Below, piece by piece: positions 1-15,000 of a stretch of 64,000 bases of DNA (positions are counted from its first letter, which is position 1; the number at the start of each line of letters is the position of its first letter). Below the pieces are notes generated by a model. The model searched no databases. It was not told the DNA's origin and saw nothing but the letters and a program-made list of their open reading frames with translations. Both the position numbers and the translations under genes were made by a program. Source of the DNA: Bugulina stolonifera (Eukaryota > Bryozoa > Gymnolaemata > Cheilostomatida > Bugulidae); NCBI GenBank assembly GCA_935421135.1, contig OW285192.1, forward strand, positions 14,919,001 to 14,983,000, read 5' to 3'.

Positions 1-15
1 CAGACACAGTCAACC

Positions 16-3000
16 TCACAAATACCGTAATAAATTCTTACTCTGCTTTCCAACTGGTTTTCTTTTCTTGGCTGCAGGTTCTGCTTTTTTAGCTGCTGGC
101 TTTTTTGCTGCCGGTTTCTTGGCTGCAGGTTTAGCGGGAGCTTTAGCAGATGCTGGCTTTTTGGACTTGGGCTCGAAATCAGAGTCAGCATCAGATAAAG
201 ATATGATATCTATAATATAATGAGGGTCACGGATCAGCGAGTGTGGACTTGCCAGTCAAGCAAAGTGATAGCCAAGCCAGCAGCATTACGTAAACCAGGT
301 CAGCCCTGACATATTTCATAACACAGCTGCCATCTAAGAACATGAGAACCAGTTACAAATTGCCAGTTAGTCTCATAACAATAGCTACATTGAAGTTTGC
401 AGTGACAACCAATTACAAACAGCATGAATGAAAAAGGTCATTGGAGAGGGGGATGCATAGATACCCACCATCATCTGACTCCAAAATTTTGGAGGACTTT
501 TTAGCTGGCACCGATTTCTTCACAGGACTTGCAGTCTTCTTAACTGGACTAGCCTGTTTCTTTGGACTGGGTTCTTTAACTGGACTGATAGACTTCTTGG
601 GCTCGGAATCGCTGTCCTTGGCATCCGAGTCCCCGTCACTCTCATCACTGCTGTCTCCGAGTTTGTACTTCTTGACATTAGCTAAGAAGAGAAAATTGTG
701 GTAGCCAGTGTGGTTCAGTTGGTGAAACCCACTAGACTACGGCAGAAATTCAAACAGTTAACCATAAAAGCTATCTCTTTAACATATCACCCCATTTGTA
801 ACAAATATGAACACCAACCTGCTGTACGAGCACCCACTTTCTGACGGGGTGCCACGACCTCACTATCATCAAGATCGCTGATGCTTAGGTCAAGGTCATC
901 TTCAGAGTCAGTAGCCCAAGGGTTAGTTTTCTTCTTACCATCCTTTGGTTTCTTGGTGGGTGAACTCTTTCGCTCTGCCGGCCGTTTGATAGGCGACTTT
1001 TTAACTGTGGCTTTGGCAGCAGGTTTGGTAGCAAGTTTGGCCTTGGGTTTTACTGTAACATGAACTCATTGATGAGTTACCCAACAAGAAACCAAAGGAA
1101 GTATACAACACATAAGTACATATCTGGACTAAATACCAACCTACGAATAGTCTCTAGAATATATATTTATTTGAAATGCTTCAATAAATTTGCTAACTTG
1201 GATACAACAATATATGAATTTGTCTGAGCTAGTTTTCTACAAATACGCATGTTATTTAGGGTCTGTATTTTTGTGTATGATACAGCATGTGGACCAGAAG
1301 TTGTCCTGCCTACTAATCCAAGACGTTGAATAGACGTGGTACCAATGCCGATAGGTTGTGAAAGGTGACCAGGATTAGTAACTCGCCCCGATAAGTTATA
1401 TAGGACCGGATGCCGGTTACTAATAAATCTACTACGCACGTGTCTAACTAAACTAGTGTCAGTAAATGTGTGCAGATGCCGTGATTGCTGGTATAGAACT
1501 AACGACGTGCACTTATTACAACCTTTTCCATCTGGTGTCATTTCCTGTATGTCATCATCACCATCGCCAGCGCCAAATCCAAACGAGTCCAGCTTGTTCT
1601 GTTTGGGGTCTGTTTTATCTTTCTTTACCTAAAGGAATATGCATAACTCATAAAATGATGGACATTATGAAAAGTGTGAAGGTAATAAACCCAGACAAGT
1701 ATGTCAGATAATTCAACTTTCAAATAAACACAGAATTGTGCTTACATATTGCAGCATACCTTCACTGGCTTATTTGTCTTCATTTTATCTTTAGGTAAGG
1801 GTGGTTCTACCCGCTGCCCGTATTTTGAAGGATAGATATCACTCTTCGTTGATTTAAATCTGCCAGCTTTGCTTTGCTTAGCCAAGTTAGCTTCCTCTGA
1901 TTTTTTAAATGCTTTCTTAGCCTCAGTCTCGTATTTCTAAACAAGAAGAAACCAATTGAAATACGAAATACACTGTTCCATATACTTTTAAGTTTTACAC
2001 AACATGTGCACACGGCGGATCTCACTCTTTCACTCGGCTTTTAAAGAACACAGTATTATATCTAGATGAATGGTTGGCAGCAGGTACTTGGTCACATGAC
2101 CAGCTCTATATGATTACCTCAAGAGCTGCCATAAATGAATCCAGATCTTCTACCCAGAGATCACTGGCAGTCTTCTTCCGTAGCACGTCCAGTTCACTTT
2201 GCTAAGGTGGGGAATAGAATATGAGCCTTGATTAACATTGCTCTGTAGAATACTGAGCAAATATCAATTTTGTACAGCACAGAGTTAATGATATTACCTG
2301 CCTAGTTCCAAATTATATATTTAGCAACAATAGTTCACGTATAGCACTGCTTACCAGTCTACCTCTTCCATAAATTGACAATGAGTGGCCAACTACAACA
2401 TACGAGTGGAACTCGGCACACTTGAATAGAGAAGTCGCCTCACCTTGTCATCCCGCTGTTTCAACAATTCGTCTTTCTTTTCCTTGGTCAGACTTAGCAG
2501 GGCCATGTTATACAGATAACCAAAGTCGGGGCCTGACCCACTGCCCGCAGTCACTGCACTCTCTTCACTATCAGACTCCTCTGTGTCTATTGCACCATCC
2601 TTAGACTGAGATTCTTTCCATGCTTTGACTGGGTCGGAGTCATAGCCCCTCTTCACCAGCGTCTCAACTAGGTCCTTCTTCTTTTTGTTTTCTATAAGCA
2701 TAGAGTGCTATAATATTAAGTCTATATGGACACCAGCCACAATATTCTGTTAAAGTGACAACGTTATAGTACCAGGTGGATACGAGCTTATGTAGAGCAT
2801 AGGAAAGAGCATACCTATAGTAATCTTCCCTTCTATCTTCTCTAAGATGAACCTAGCCTGGTTACTTAGTCTCTTAGACTCGGCACTCAGCATTCCATCC
2901 AGGTACTTCTTACGGGTGGTGTACATGCCCAGCCTGGTCTTATGGAACTCTCTCAATATAGCGTCAGGAGTGTGGTACTGTCTGAGTACACCAGCATCAT

Positions 3001-6000
3001 CAAACATCACCTGAATAGCAGAGAAAGAGGGATAGTAGTAACACAAGCCTGCACATTGCACCGATACAGACAGAGGACAGACGCACACACAGTAATTATA
3101 CATTGCATGTTATATGATACATGCAGGTGCTTACCATGTTGGAAGTGTTAATGATAGTCTGCAGCTTGAAGAAGTTATGGAAGCCTTGCTGTTCAGCCTT
3201 AGAGAACTGTTCAGAGGACATCTTCACCACAAACCTAACAGTAGTGTCAGTGTGGTACTCTTTATAATCTCTGCAATATATACATGTAACACTATAACAG
3301 TACTGTAACATACATAACTCAATATTATACACATGTAACACTACAGTACAGTAACACATGTCATAGTCAAGTACTCAACTTTCCTCTGTATGTACAACAC
3401 ATCCTTAGCATACGGCCAATCAATATATATGACCAGTTATTGGAGTGGACAAAACCTATGGAGAGGAAGAAGGAAGGGAACATTCAATTACAACTACATA
3501 CATGCGTATATATAGTGATAGAGACTCGGTGACACTTACTGTATCAGTATTGGCTGCTTCTCTGTACCCAGAAGGTAAGGTTCCAGCACCGACTCTTTAT
3601 ATGTCTGAGTCCAAGTACCGATGGGCAGTTCAGTGATCTCTATGCTGTCTGTACCAATCACAGCGACCTCCCCGCTAGCTACATAACGCTGACTCTCCAA
3701 CAGCTCTATCTTCCCAGTGAATCCTTTGTAGGATGGTGTCTATCGAAAGTCAAAAATGTTATTGAATAAAGACATGATATTAGTAGCACTAAACTCATAA
3801 CTAGTCGTATGAATACATGTATAATAGTGGGTAACTAGTCGTATGAATACATGTATAATAGTGGGTAACTAGTCGTATGGATACATGTATAATAGTGGGT
3901 AACTAGTCGTATGAATACATGTATAATAGTGGGTAACTAGTCGTATGAATACATGTATAATAGTGGGTAACTAGTCGTATGGATACATGCATAATAGTGG
4001 GTAACTAGTCGTATGGATACATGCATAATAGTGGGTAACTAGTCGTATGGATACATGCATAATAGTGGGTAACTAGTCGTATGAATACATGCATAATAGT
4101 GGGTAACTAGTCGTATGGATACATGCATAATAGTGGGTAACTAGTCGTATGAATACGTGCATAATAGTGGGTAACTAGTCGTATGAATACATGCATAATA
4201 GTGGGTAACTAGTCGTATGGATACATGCATAATAGTGGGTAACTAGTCGTATGAATACATGCATAATAGTGGGTAACTAGTCGTATGAATACATGTATAA
4301 TAGTGGGTAACTAGTCGTATGAATACATGCATAATAGTGGGTAACTAGTCGTATGAATACATGTATAATAGTGGGTAACTAGTCGTATGAATACGTGCAT
4401 AATAGTGGGTAACTAGTCGTATGGATACATGCATAATAGTGGGTAACTAGTCGTATGAATACATGTATAATAGTGGGTAACTAGTCGTATGAATACATGC
4501 ATAATAGTGGGTAACTAGTCGTATGGATACATGTATAATAGTGGGTAACTAGTCGTATGAATACATACATAATAGTGGGTAACTAGTCGTATGAATACAT
4601 GCATAATAGTGGGTAACTAGTCGTATGAATACGTGTATAATAGTGGGTAACTAGTCGTATGAATACATGCATAATAGTGGGTAACTAGTCGTATGGATAC
4701 ATGCATAATAGTGGGTAACTAGTCGTATGAATACATGCATAATAGTGGGTAACTAGTCGTATGAATACATGTATAATAGTGGGTAACTAGTCGTATGAAT
4801 ACATGCATAATAGTGGGTAACTAGCCGTATGAATACATGTATAATAGTGGGTAACTAGTCGTATGAATACGTGCATAATAGTGGGTAACTAGTCGTATGG
4901 ATACATGCATAATAGTGGGTAACTAGTCGTATGAATACATGTATAATAGTGGGTAACTAGTCGTATGAATACATGCATAATAGTGGGTAACTAGTCGTAT
5001 GGATACATGTATAATAGTGGGTAACTAGTCGTATGAATACATACATAATAGTGGGTAACTAGTCGTATGAATACATGCATAATAGTGGGTAACTAGTCGT
5101 ATGAATACGTGTATAATAGTGGGTAACTAGTCGTATGAATACATGCATAATAGTGGGTAACTAGTCGTATGAATACGTGCATAATAGTGGGTAACTAGTC
5201 GTATGGATACATGCATAATAGTGGGTAACTAGTCGTATGAATACATGCATAATAGTGGGTAACTAGTCGTATGAATACATGCATAATAGTGGGTAACTAG
5301 TCGTATGGATACATGTATAATAGTGGGTAACTAGTCGTATGAATACATGCATAATAGTGGGTAACTAGTCGTATGGATACATGCATAATAGTGGGTAACT
5401 AGTCGTATGAATACATGCATAATAGTGGGTAACTAGTCGTATGAATACATGCATAATAGTGGGTAACTAGTCGTATGAATACATGCATAATAGTGGGTAA
5501 CTAGTCGTATGAATACGTGTATAATAGTGGGTAACTAGTCGTATGAATACATGCATAATAGTGGGTAACTAGTCGTATGGATACATGTATAATAGTGGGT
5601 AACTAGTCGTATGAATACATGTATAATAGTGGGTAACTAGTCGTATGGATACATGCATAATAGTGGGTAACTAGTCGTATGGATACATGTATAATGGTGG
5701 GTAACTAGTCGTATGAATACATGTATAATAGTGGGTAACTAGTCGTATGGATACATGCATAATAGTGGGTAACTAGTCGTATGGATACATGTATAATAGT
5801 GGGTAACTAGTCGTATGAATACATGTATAATAGTGGGTAACTAGTCGTATGAATACATGTATAATAGTGGGTAACTAGTCGTATGAATACATACATAATA
5901 GTGGGTAACTAGTCGTATGGATACATGTATAATAGTGGGTAACTAGTCGTATGAATACATACATAATAGTGGGTAACTAGTCGTATGGATACATGCATAA

Positions 6001-9000
6001 TAGTGGGTAACTAGTCGTATGGATACATGCATAATAGTGGGTAACTAGTCGTATGGATACATGTATAATAGTGGGTAACTAGTCGTATGAATACATACAT
6101 AATAGTGGGTGACTAGTCGTATGGATACATGCATAATAGTGGGTAACTAGTCGTATGGATACATGCATAATAGTGGGTAACTAGTCGTATGAATACATGC
6201 ATAATGGTGGGTAACTAGTCGTATGGATACATGCATAATAGTGGGTAACTAGTCGTATGAATACATGCATAATAGTGGGTAACTAGTCGTATGAATACAT
6301 GCATAATAGTGGGTAACTAGTCGTATGGATACATGCATAATAGTGGGTAACTAGTCGTATGAATACATGCATAATGGTGGGTAACTAGTCGTATGAATAC
6401 ATGCATAATAGTGGGTAACTAGTAGTATGAATACATGCATAATAGTGGGTAACTAGTCGTATGAATACATGCATAATAGTGGGTAACTAGTCGTATGAAT
6501 ACATGCATAATAGTGGGTAACTAGTCGTATGGATACATGCATAATAGTGGGTAACTAGCCGTATGAATACATGCATAATGGTGGGTAACGCCACATTTCA
6601 CAAGGCATCAGTTTCAATAAAAAAACAGTCCATGTATACTCTATTTGAATCACATACATGTACACTTTATAGGACTCGTATAATACATGTACACTGTGCA
6701 GGAGAATGGTAAAGACATACTAACCATCTCAACAGGCTCTTCATGTCTAATCAGCTTCCTGATGTTATCAACTATATCTCTGATGTCAAAGTTAGGGACG
6801 CTGGTTGACCACCCGGTACCTATACCAGAAGCTCCGTTGATCAGCACCATGGGAAGTATGGGGCAATACCTGCAGAGACAAAGCAGGGAGTAGAAGGAGC
6901 ACGAACAGATAGATACCGGCCAATACGTGTTACTGTGACAGGGATATTGTGAGCGGTCAAACTTACTGTACAATATTCATTGTTACTTTTTATTAGACTA
7001 AGGAAGTAACCTACTGATATACCAATGAGTGTAGGTAGACAATCCCAACAACTAATGGATCATACTTACCACTCGGGCTCTATCTTCTGTCCATCATCAT
7101 TGAGATAGTTCAACACTGGGTCATCATGAACATGGAACAGCTGACGGGTAAGTTCACTGTAAGTAACCCACCAGCCATATACATATACACTGCATACAAT
7201 GCTTGCTGTATTAGAACATATACATAAACACTGCATACAGTGCTTGCTGTATTAGAACACAAAACTTAAGCACCTCAACATAGATAACGGCAATTTGCAT
7301 CAAGGTAATGGACCTCTTCGTAGAATGTCAGTTTGAAAACTAACATTCTTCAGTTCAATTTTTCTTTTCAACATGAGCTATGTATGGTTTTTTAAGACTA
7401 AAATACCTGAAGCCAAAGAATCAATTGATCATGTCAGAAATATTAACATGTGTATAAGACACTATAAATAGCATATTACAAGACCCTCAACGCCTGCCCT
7501 CATAAAATGATACAGTGGAAGGTTTGACAGACCAACAGCCACTCGACTTACTTGAGGCAAGTGAAGATATAACGGGGACTTGCTGAATCTTTGCCACCGT
7601 GTAACCTCGTACCAAACTGACCATTGGGCTCTAGTAGGTTCAGATTATTACTGCCAACAAAGTCTTGGGCCAAGTTTATAATAGTACCTGTATGTACATG
7701 CAGATTAGTAGTACTAACCAGATAAGTACAGTGGTGGTATGTATACACGTATGTTATAGTACTAACCAGATAAGTACAGTGGTGGTATGTATACACATAT
7801 GTTATAGTACTAACCAGATAAGTACAGTGATGGTATGTATACACATATGTTATAGTACTAACCAGATAAGTACAGTGATGGTATGTATACACGTATGTTA
7901 TAGTACTAACCAGATAAGTACAGTGGTGGTATGTATACACATATGTTATAGTACTAACCAGATAAGTACAGTGATGGTATGTATACACATATGTTATAGT
8001 ACTAACCAGATAAGTACAGTGGTGGTATGTATACACGTATGTTATAGTACTAACCAGATAAGTACAGTGGTGGTATGTATACACATATGTTATAGTACTA
8101 ACCAGATAAGTACAGTGGTGGTATGTATACACATATGTTATAGTACTAACCAGATAAGTACAGTGATGGTATGTATACACATATGTTATAGTACTAACCA
8201 GATAAGTACAGTGATGGTATGTATACACATATGTTATAGTACTAACCAGATAAGTACAGTGGTGGTATGTATACACATATGTTATAGTACTAACCAGATA
8301 AGTACAGTGATGGTATGTATACACATATGTTATAGTACTAACCAGATAAGTACAGTGGTGGTATGTATACACATATGTTATAGTACTAACCAGATAAGTA
8401 CAGTGGTGGTATGTATACATGTATGTTATAGTACTAACCAGATAAGTACAGTGGTGGTATGTATACACATATGTTATAGTACTAACCAGATAAGTACAGT
8501 GATGGTATGTATACACATATGTTATTGTACTAACCAGATAAGTACAGTGGTGGTATGTATACATGTATGTTATAGTACTAACCAGATAAGTACAGTGATG
8601 GTATGTATACACATATGTTATAGTACTAACCAGATAAGTACAGTGATGGTATGTATACACATATGTTATAGTACTAACCAGATAAGTACAGTGGTGGTAT
8701 GTATACACGTATGTTATAACATTGTTACTTACTCATGAGAGAAGCCTCGCCGTGGTGGTAAGCAGATATCTCGGCCACTGAACCAGCTAGCTGAGCCACT
8801 TTCAACTCTTTCATCAGATTTCTCTTCAGACAAGTGTACAAAACCTTCCTCTGGCCGGGTTTCAGTCCTGCAACATATAGTAACATGTGACACATTATAT
8901 TTATATGTGACGAATATTCACATGTAAACATGACACACAAAGTGAACTAGGGTTGAGTATATTGTGCCAAATATTACACTAGAAAATGCATATCTAGTAA

Positions 9001-12000
9001 TTTACAAGCAGCCTACAAGTAGCATATTCCTGAGATAATAAAGGTAACTGTAAATGTATAACATACCATCGACTAAGCAGGGAATGGATCTCTCGTTATC
9101 AAGGTTAGAGAAGAGAACTAGCTCCTTGTTTACAAACTCAGAGTATGACACTTTCTTGGTATCTTTTCCATACAGATAGTCCTGGTTTAGACCTGTAGAA
9201 CGCAACATGAACAACCCGAGTACTGTATGGGTACATGTCTACCACAACGAGTATAATGACATAGACCTGTGGAACACAACATGTACATCTCGAGTGCAGT
9301 ATGGTTGCATGTCCACGACAGCGAGTATAATGATATACACTGTACATGTGCCATTATAATTTTTAGACAAGTGATATGTACATGTAGTAATGTAAATGGT
9401 TGAGACGCTGGAGAAATGACATTATTACACGATTAAACAACATAAAATGCTATGTTAAGACCTACCAAGTTCCTGCCTTGTCTTCCTTGCCTGCATCCAG
9501 TTAGTGAGCCATGTTTTACGCTCCTCGATACACTTTTTACTAAAAGCCAATTGAATGCTTGTGTCATCTTCTGCTCCCGAATACTTGAATGGGATCTTGT
9601 GTCTCGTCATGTCTGAGAAATACTCCTTAGCCTCCTTGCTGGTGGAGGTACCCAAACCTGTATATATATCATAGTTTGCCACATGAACACACGACCCAGA
9701 CCAATAGTGTGGTATAGTTACATTTGTAGACCAATAGCGTGGTATAGTTACATTTGTAGACCAATAGTGTGGTATAGTTACATTTGTAGACCAATAGTGT
9801 GGTATAGTTACATTTGTAGACCAATAGTGTGGTATAGTTACATTTGTAGACCAATAGTGTGGTATAGTTACATTTGCAGGCAAAGATATTTCAGATGACA
9901 GTGCAGTATCATAAACCAAAACCTCATTGAGCATAGCCAGCTATGTCATGGATGGAATAGGGAAGATGGAAAGCAATACCTTTGTAGTACTTTATCTTGT
10001 ATGTATGCCAACCTTCCGTCTCCGACTTCCATTTGTCAAACTCTGGCAAACTGTAGAATGGGAACTCCCTCTTATTCTTGGTGGCCTACAGCATGAAAAG
10101 TCATGCCTACATTGTGACAAGTCACGCCTACAGCATGACAAGTCACGCCAACATTATGACAAGTCACGCCTACATTATGACAAGTAACGTCTACAGCATG
10201 ATAAGTCACGCCTACAGTATGACAAGTCATGCCTACATTGTGACAAGTCACGCGCCTACAGTATGACAAGTCACGCCTACATTATGACAAGTCACGCCTA
10301 CATTATGACAAGTAACGTCTACAGCATGATAAGTCACGCCTACAGTGTGACAAGTCATGCCTATTGTTTTAGCTTGACATTGCATCAACAGATACATAGC
10401 AATGTTTAGTTCAGAAACCGCATGTAGTGGAGGAGTTGAAACATATCTAGATCCAAGGACTGTTGACACTCATAGTCATTCAGATGATATACATGTACAG
10501 GCCTTACCTTTACAATAGGCGTGATAAACTCCACTAGGAAATTATGCTTGAGTAGGTTTGGCCAGTTGGTGTGAATGAAATTGATAAGAAGGCCTTTGAT
10601 ATGGGAGCCATCTTGATCCTGGTCTGTCATTATCATCACCTTACCATATCTACATGTAGTACACAATGTAGGCTATTGTGTGGATATATCTACTGTACAT
10701 GTATGTGTAGTACACACTGTAGGTTATGGTGTGAATATATCTACGCCTAGTACATACATGATTGTGACGTTAGTACAGAAGAGAACAGTGTAAAAATGTA
10801 CGGGTAGTGGCTATAAATATTATTACTGTAAGGGGGTCGGCGTGGAAGCTTTTCTTATGTTAGTGAACTAAGTAGTCGTCCAAAGATTCCAACTAAATCC
10901 GGAGGTTGGCCATTTAATCACTCGAGGAAGAATGTGTTTGAGGAATATTTTGCAGCTTATTGTATTAGTTTACTACCGAGAAACTTCTCGAAATAATTTC
11001 TAGTTCTTGTCAATGACTGCCAGAGAAAATTTGTATAAATACCGAACTGATCAACGGATAAATCAGACAAAATAATATGATGATTTGACCACTCAATTAG
11101 CTAACGGCATTCTGTCATTTATATACTACAAAATGAGGATCCAATTTTCATGAGACAATGTCAATGGGAGCGGGCGGGGTTACCTGAGTTTGCGTATTTC
11201 CTCATAATCTGAGTACTTGAGTTTGTACTGCAGACCCAGAATCCTGATAATGTTGTTAATCTCTGCATTCTCCATTATCTGTAATGCATGCATATATGAT
11301 ATAGAACAATCTGTATCAAACATGGAAAAAGAGATTGTAAGTCAAACATGGAAATAAAGAACTAGAATAAGTATGCTCTACTTATAAACTGTACCGGGGG
11401 AAGTGCAATGAAGAATGTACATGTATGTTTTCAGACAGTGAGTGTACAGTTTGTAGCTCTTCTCACCTGTTTATGAGTTGCTTCTCTTACGTTCAACATT
11501 TTACCACGTAGAGGAAAGACACCGTAGTGGTCTCGTCCAACGACACTAAGTCCAGCTACAGCCAGTGTCTTGGCTGAGTCTCCTTCTGTCAGGATGAGGG
11601 TACATCTGAACATGGAGACAATGAGACTATCAAGGCAGTATAGTATATAAAGGTACACGGTGTGGGAACAGAGCAAGGGAACTCATTAAAATGCACGTGT
11701 ATGTCCTACTGACCCTTTGTATTCATGGACTACGCTTTCACGGACTAGTTTTCGCTGTAACGTATTATATATAAACAGATATTGGCAATCAGCTAAGCAG
11801 GTTTGCAGTCATTTATTCATATTTCAGTGTAGCCTTCCAGTTAACAGTTTGTGATTTCAAAGCCAACAACAACAGACTGAGACAATCAATCAACCAATCG
11901 GGGCGAATGTAAAAAGTCACCACAATAATTATTAATTATATACATGTCCAGTGTACAATGCATATGTTTACACTTTCAGCATCTGAGCGTATGTTCCCAC

Positions 12001-15000
12001 TGAAACAAATTAAACTGGTAACCTTTTAAACACTAAGATCAGCACACCAGTATTGTCATAAAAACTATTACAGAAAACACACTTGGACACAATATTAATG
12101 TTCAGAACAATTTTTGTAACCACTGCTAGAAATTTTACTACTGGGGGAAATACAGAAAATACTTAGTTCAGTGGATAGCGACTAACATGCTTCTGTTAGC
12201 CTTCCTTCAGACATCTTTGATCATATGGGAATTGACAGCTTGCAAAAATATTTCAAAGTTAGGAAAACCCCAACATAGGATCTCGAGCTAGTGTTTGTTA
12301 TAACAGTAATGGATTTTAATTCAATCTATAGGCCAACAGATGTTGCAACTAATTTGTCAGTTTTACCATACTTATAATTTAGATCAAACAGGCCAGGGAA
12401 TATCTTAGGTATCAGTAGCCTACTAGTACACTAACTGGGAAAGTATGCAAAAATGAACAAAATAAAATCTGGTACTGACTTCTCCGAGTTTTTTGTTCCT
12501 GCATCATTGGCATCATCCAGCTTGGGAATTCCCTTCAGCTTAGATGTCTTAGTGGCAGCACATTTCTTGTTCAGTTGAGTTTGAGCCTTGAATTTGACCC
12601 AGTTGAGTATGTGCTCAATAATACCGCACTTGGTAACCTGAGAGTAGTTATATGTATTTGGTAATATTATTACAACGGAAAGCATTGTTGAGATGACAAC
12701 TTCAAAAAAAAGAAGAGTTTTCAATATAGCAGTCTAAGGTAGCGGAGTTAAGTAAGCAACGAATTAGATACATAAAAAACGATAAAAATATGAGGAGTTG
12801 TATGTCTCTGTTACCTGAGTAATAAACTTCTCACTGAGCTCACACTTGGAACCAAACTGTTTAGCTTGAAGAGTCAAGTTCTCTTTAGTTTGAGAGTCAA
12901 AGGAAGGGTTCTCTATCAAGCAATTCAGGAACACCCACAGGTTGTTCTTTATCTAATAAAAGCACATACACAGTGTTTAGCTTGAAAGTAAACAACGAAC
13001 TTATCCAGTCTAGTACTCGGGAGGATTGTGAGAAGGCTAATCCATACGCTATTCAATCACATGAAATCTGCAAAGACGTCAACTGGCAACACCTTTCGAG
13101 TATTCGTGGTTGCTGCTGAATAACAATAACTACAGCTATAATACAATGTTGATGTTACACCGATTTCATTATTATCAGGCAGATAAAACTACTTGAAATA
13201 TAACTACATACAACAATCAAAGTGCACAAGTTCGAACTCACTTGAAATGGTTTGACTTGCACTGAACCTTTTCCTGACTTCTTGGACACAACAGTACCGA
13301 GTTTCTTGGTCAGCTGGTCCGTTATGTAGTCCACGTGTCTCCCACCCTGAATATACATGTAAGTAACGTCAGACATACATTACTACATTGCAGGAAAATA
13401 TTACAAAATTGTCTATAAAATATTTGTCAATGATATTTGAACGCCAGTGGAGCATGTGGGGCTAGGGGTTAGGGCTGTTATGCTACCATTTATATCTAAC
13501 AGTAGAGACAGAGTATTCACCACAATAAACAAATTTACTATCTGGGCTGACCCATATTGAGCGAATTAAATTTATTTTAGGGTTAAATAATCCCTTCACA
13601 TCTTTTATCACACAAACCATGCAATTTCAACAGTTTTATGTATATGTAAATCTGTACCTTTGTAGTAGCAATGCCATTGACAAAGCTAACTTGTTGAAAT
13701 CCCTTCTCTGATGACAAACAAACGGCTACTTCCCATCGAGGTCCAACGTCCTCATAGACGACCTTGAGGGGTACATTGTTGTCATCTACCTTGTCCTTTA
13801 CGTACAAGTTTACGTAATCTTTAAAGCTGCTCACCTATATAAAAATCCAAGTGCATAGTGAAATTAAAACCTAAAACAGCACTTTTGAGTAATATATTCA
13901 ACCATAATACCAGCACGTGTTTTTATTATTAGGATTTAACATCCTCCACATACTTACTGGTAGACGTTTGCCATTCAGATAGACCTTGACCCCTCCCTTA
14001 GATGACGCAGCCACATCATACGCTCGCCTGGTAAACAAGTCCACAATGTCACGATCTAACCTCTCCATTTTAAACTTGGAAAGGTCAGGCTCAAATGTCA
14101 CACAGGTAAAGTCACTGTCTTTTGCATCGGATATCTTGGGTTCAGATGCCTTGCCCATGTTGTTAGACCAAGTCTGTAACAGAGCATCGAATAATCATGA
14201 AAAGTGATAGTCTTCTCAAAATACCAAAAAAATTGGGCAGCCATTTTAAATGTACTCCAGAAATACCAATGTTGTAGCAGTTTAAAGTCCTTATGAAGTA
14301 AAAACAAATTCTCAATGTTTAATATAAAATACATAGGCACATTTGAAACAGTTACAAAATAGGCCTATTACCTGTTTGAAGGACTTCTTTGAGGACTTGC
14401 ATGATGTCTCCACAGTAAACTTTTTGCTGAATATATTACAGAGCTTAGCTCCATAACCATTTCTACCACCTAAAGTACAGTAGTAAACAATATACTCCAA
14501 AAATTTAATGCAAATGAGTAGAAAAATATCCGTGTTGGTAGCATGCTTTCATCACATACCAGAATTTTTATAAGCATGCATATTTAGATCACAGTTTACA
14601 TTCTAAAGTAGACTAAACTGCTAGATAATATCAGTGCAAACATTGGCCAGTATTTGTTGCTATGGAAACACTTAGGCCTACAGCAGTTGATACTGGCAAA
14701 CACAGGTAAACTATATTTTGTAGAATGAAGTCAGATTTACCTGTAACTTTCTTCTCAAAATCGTTGTAATTTGAGGAGGTGAGTAGATGCCCAAATATGA
14801 GAGTTGGGACATACATCTTTTCTTCCTTGTGTTCCACAACAGGGATTCCTTTACCATTGTTCCAAATTTTAATCCGATTGTTCTCACTATAAATTAGGCA
14901 CAACTTATGTAGCATGAGCAAATTCAAGTAAATGTATCTGACATGTACCACATAATAGATAATTATACACAATATTTATCGCACTGCACAATACAACGTG

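Noticed and set aside
441..704. 87-codon plus-strand frame rich in Ser/Leu/Phe
   Set aside because: Antisense shadow of the Lys/Ser/Asp-rich TOP2 C-terminal exon.
3798..6589. Possible CRISPR-like array
   Set aside because: Units are contiguous 34-bp repeats without unique spacers, in a eukaryotic intron.
7548..8738. Long open frames on both strands (386 and 357 codons)
   Set aside because: They are translations of a 48-bp minisatellite in a TOP2 intron; only the last 45 codons or so of the minus frame belong to a real exon.
9455..9934. 159-codon minus frame with a repeated [10 protein letters not shown] motif
   Set aside because: The repeated part is the 30-bp intronic minisatellite; the remainder is TOP2 exon 9466-9657 in frame by chance.
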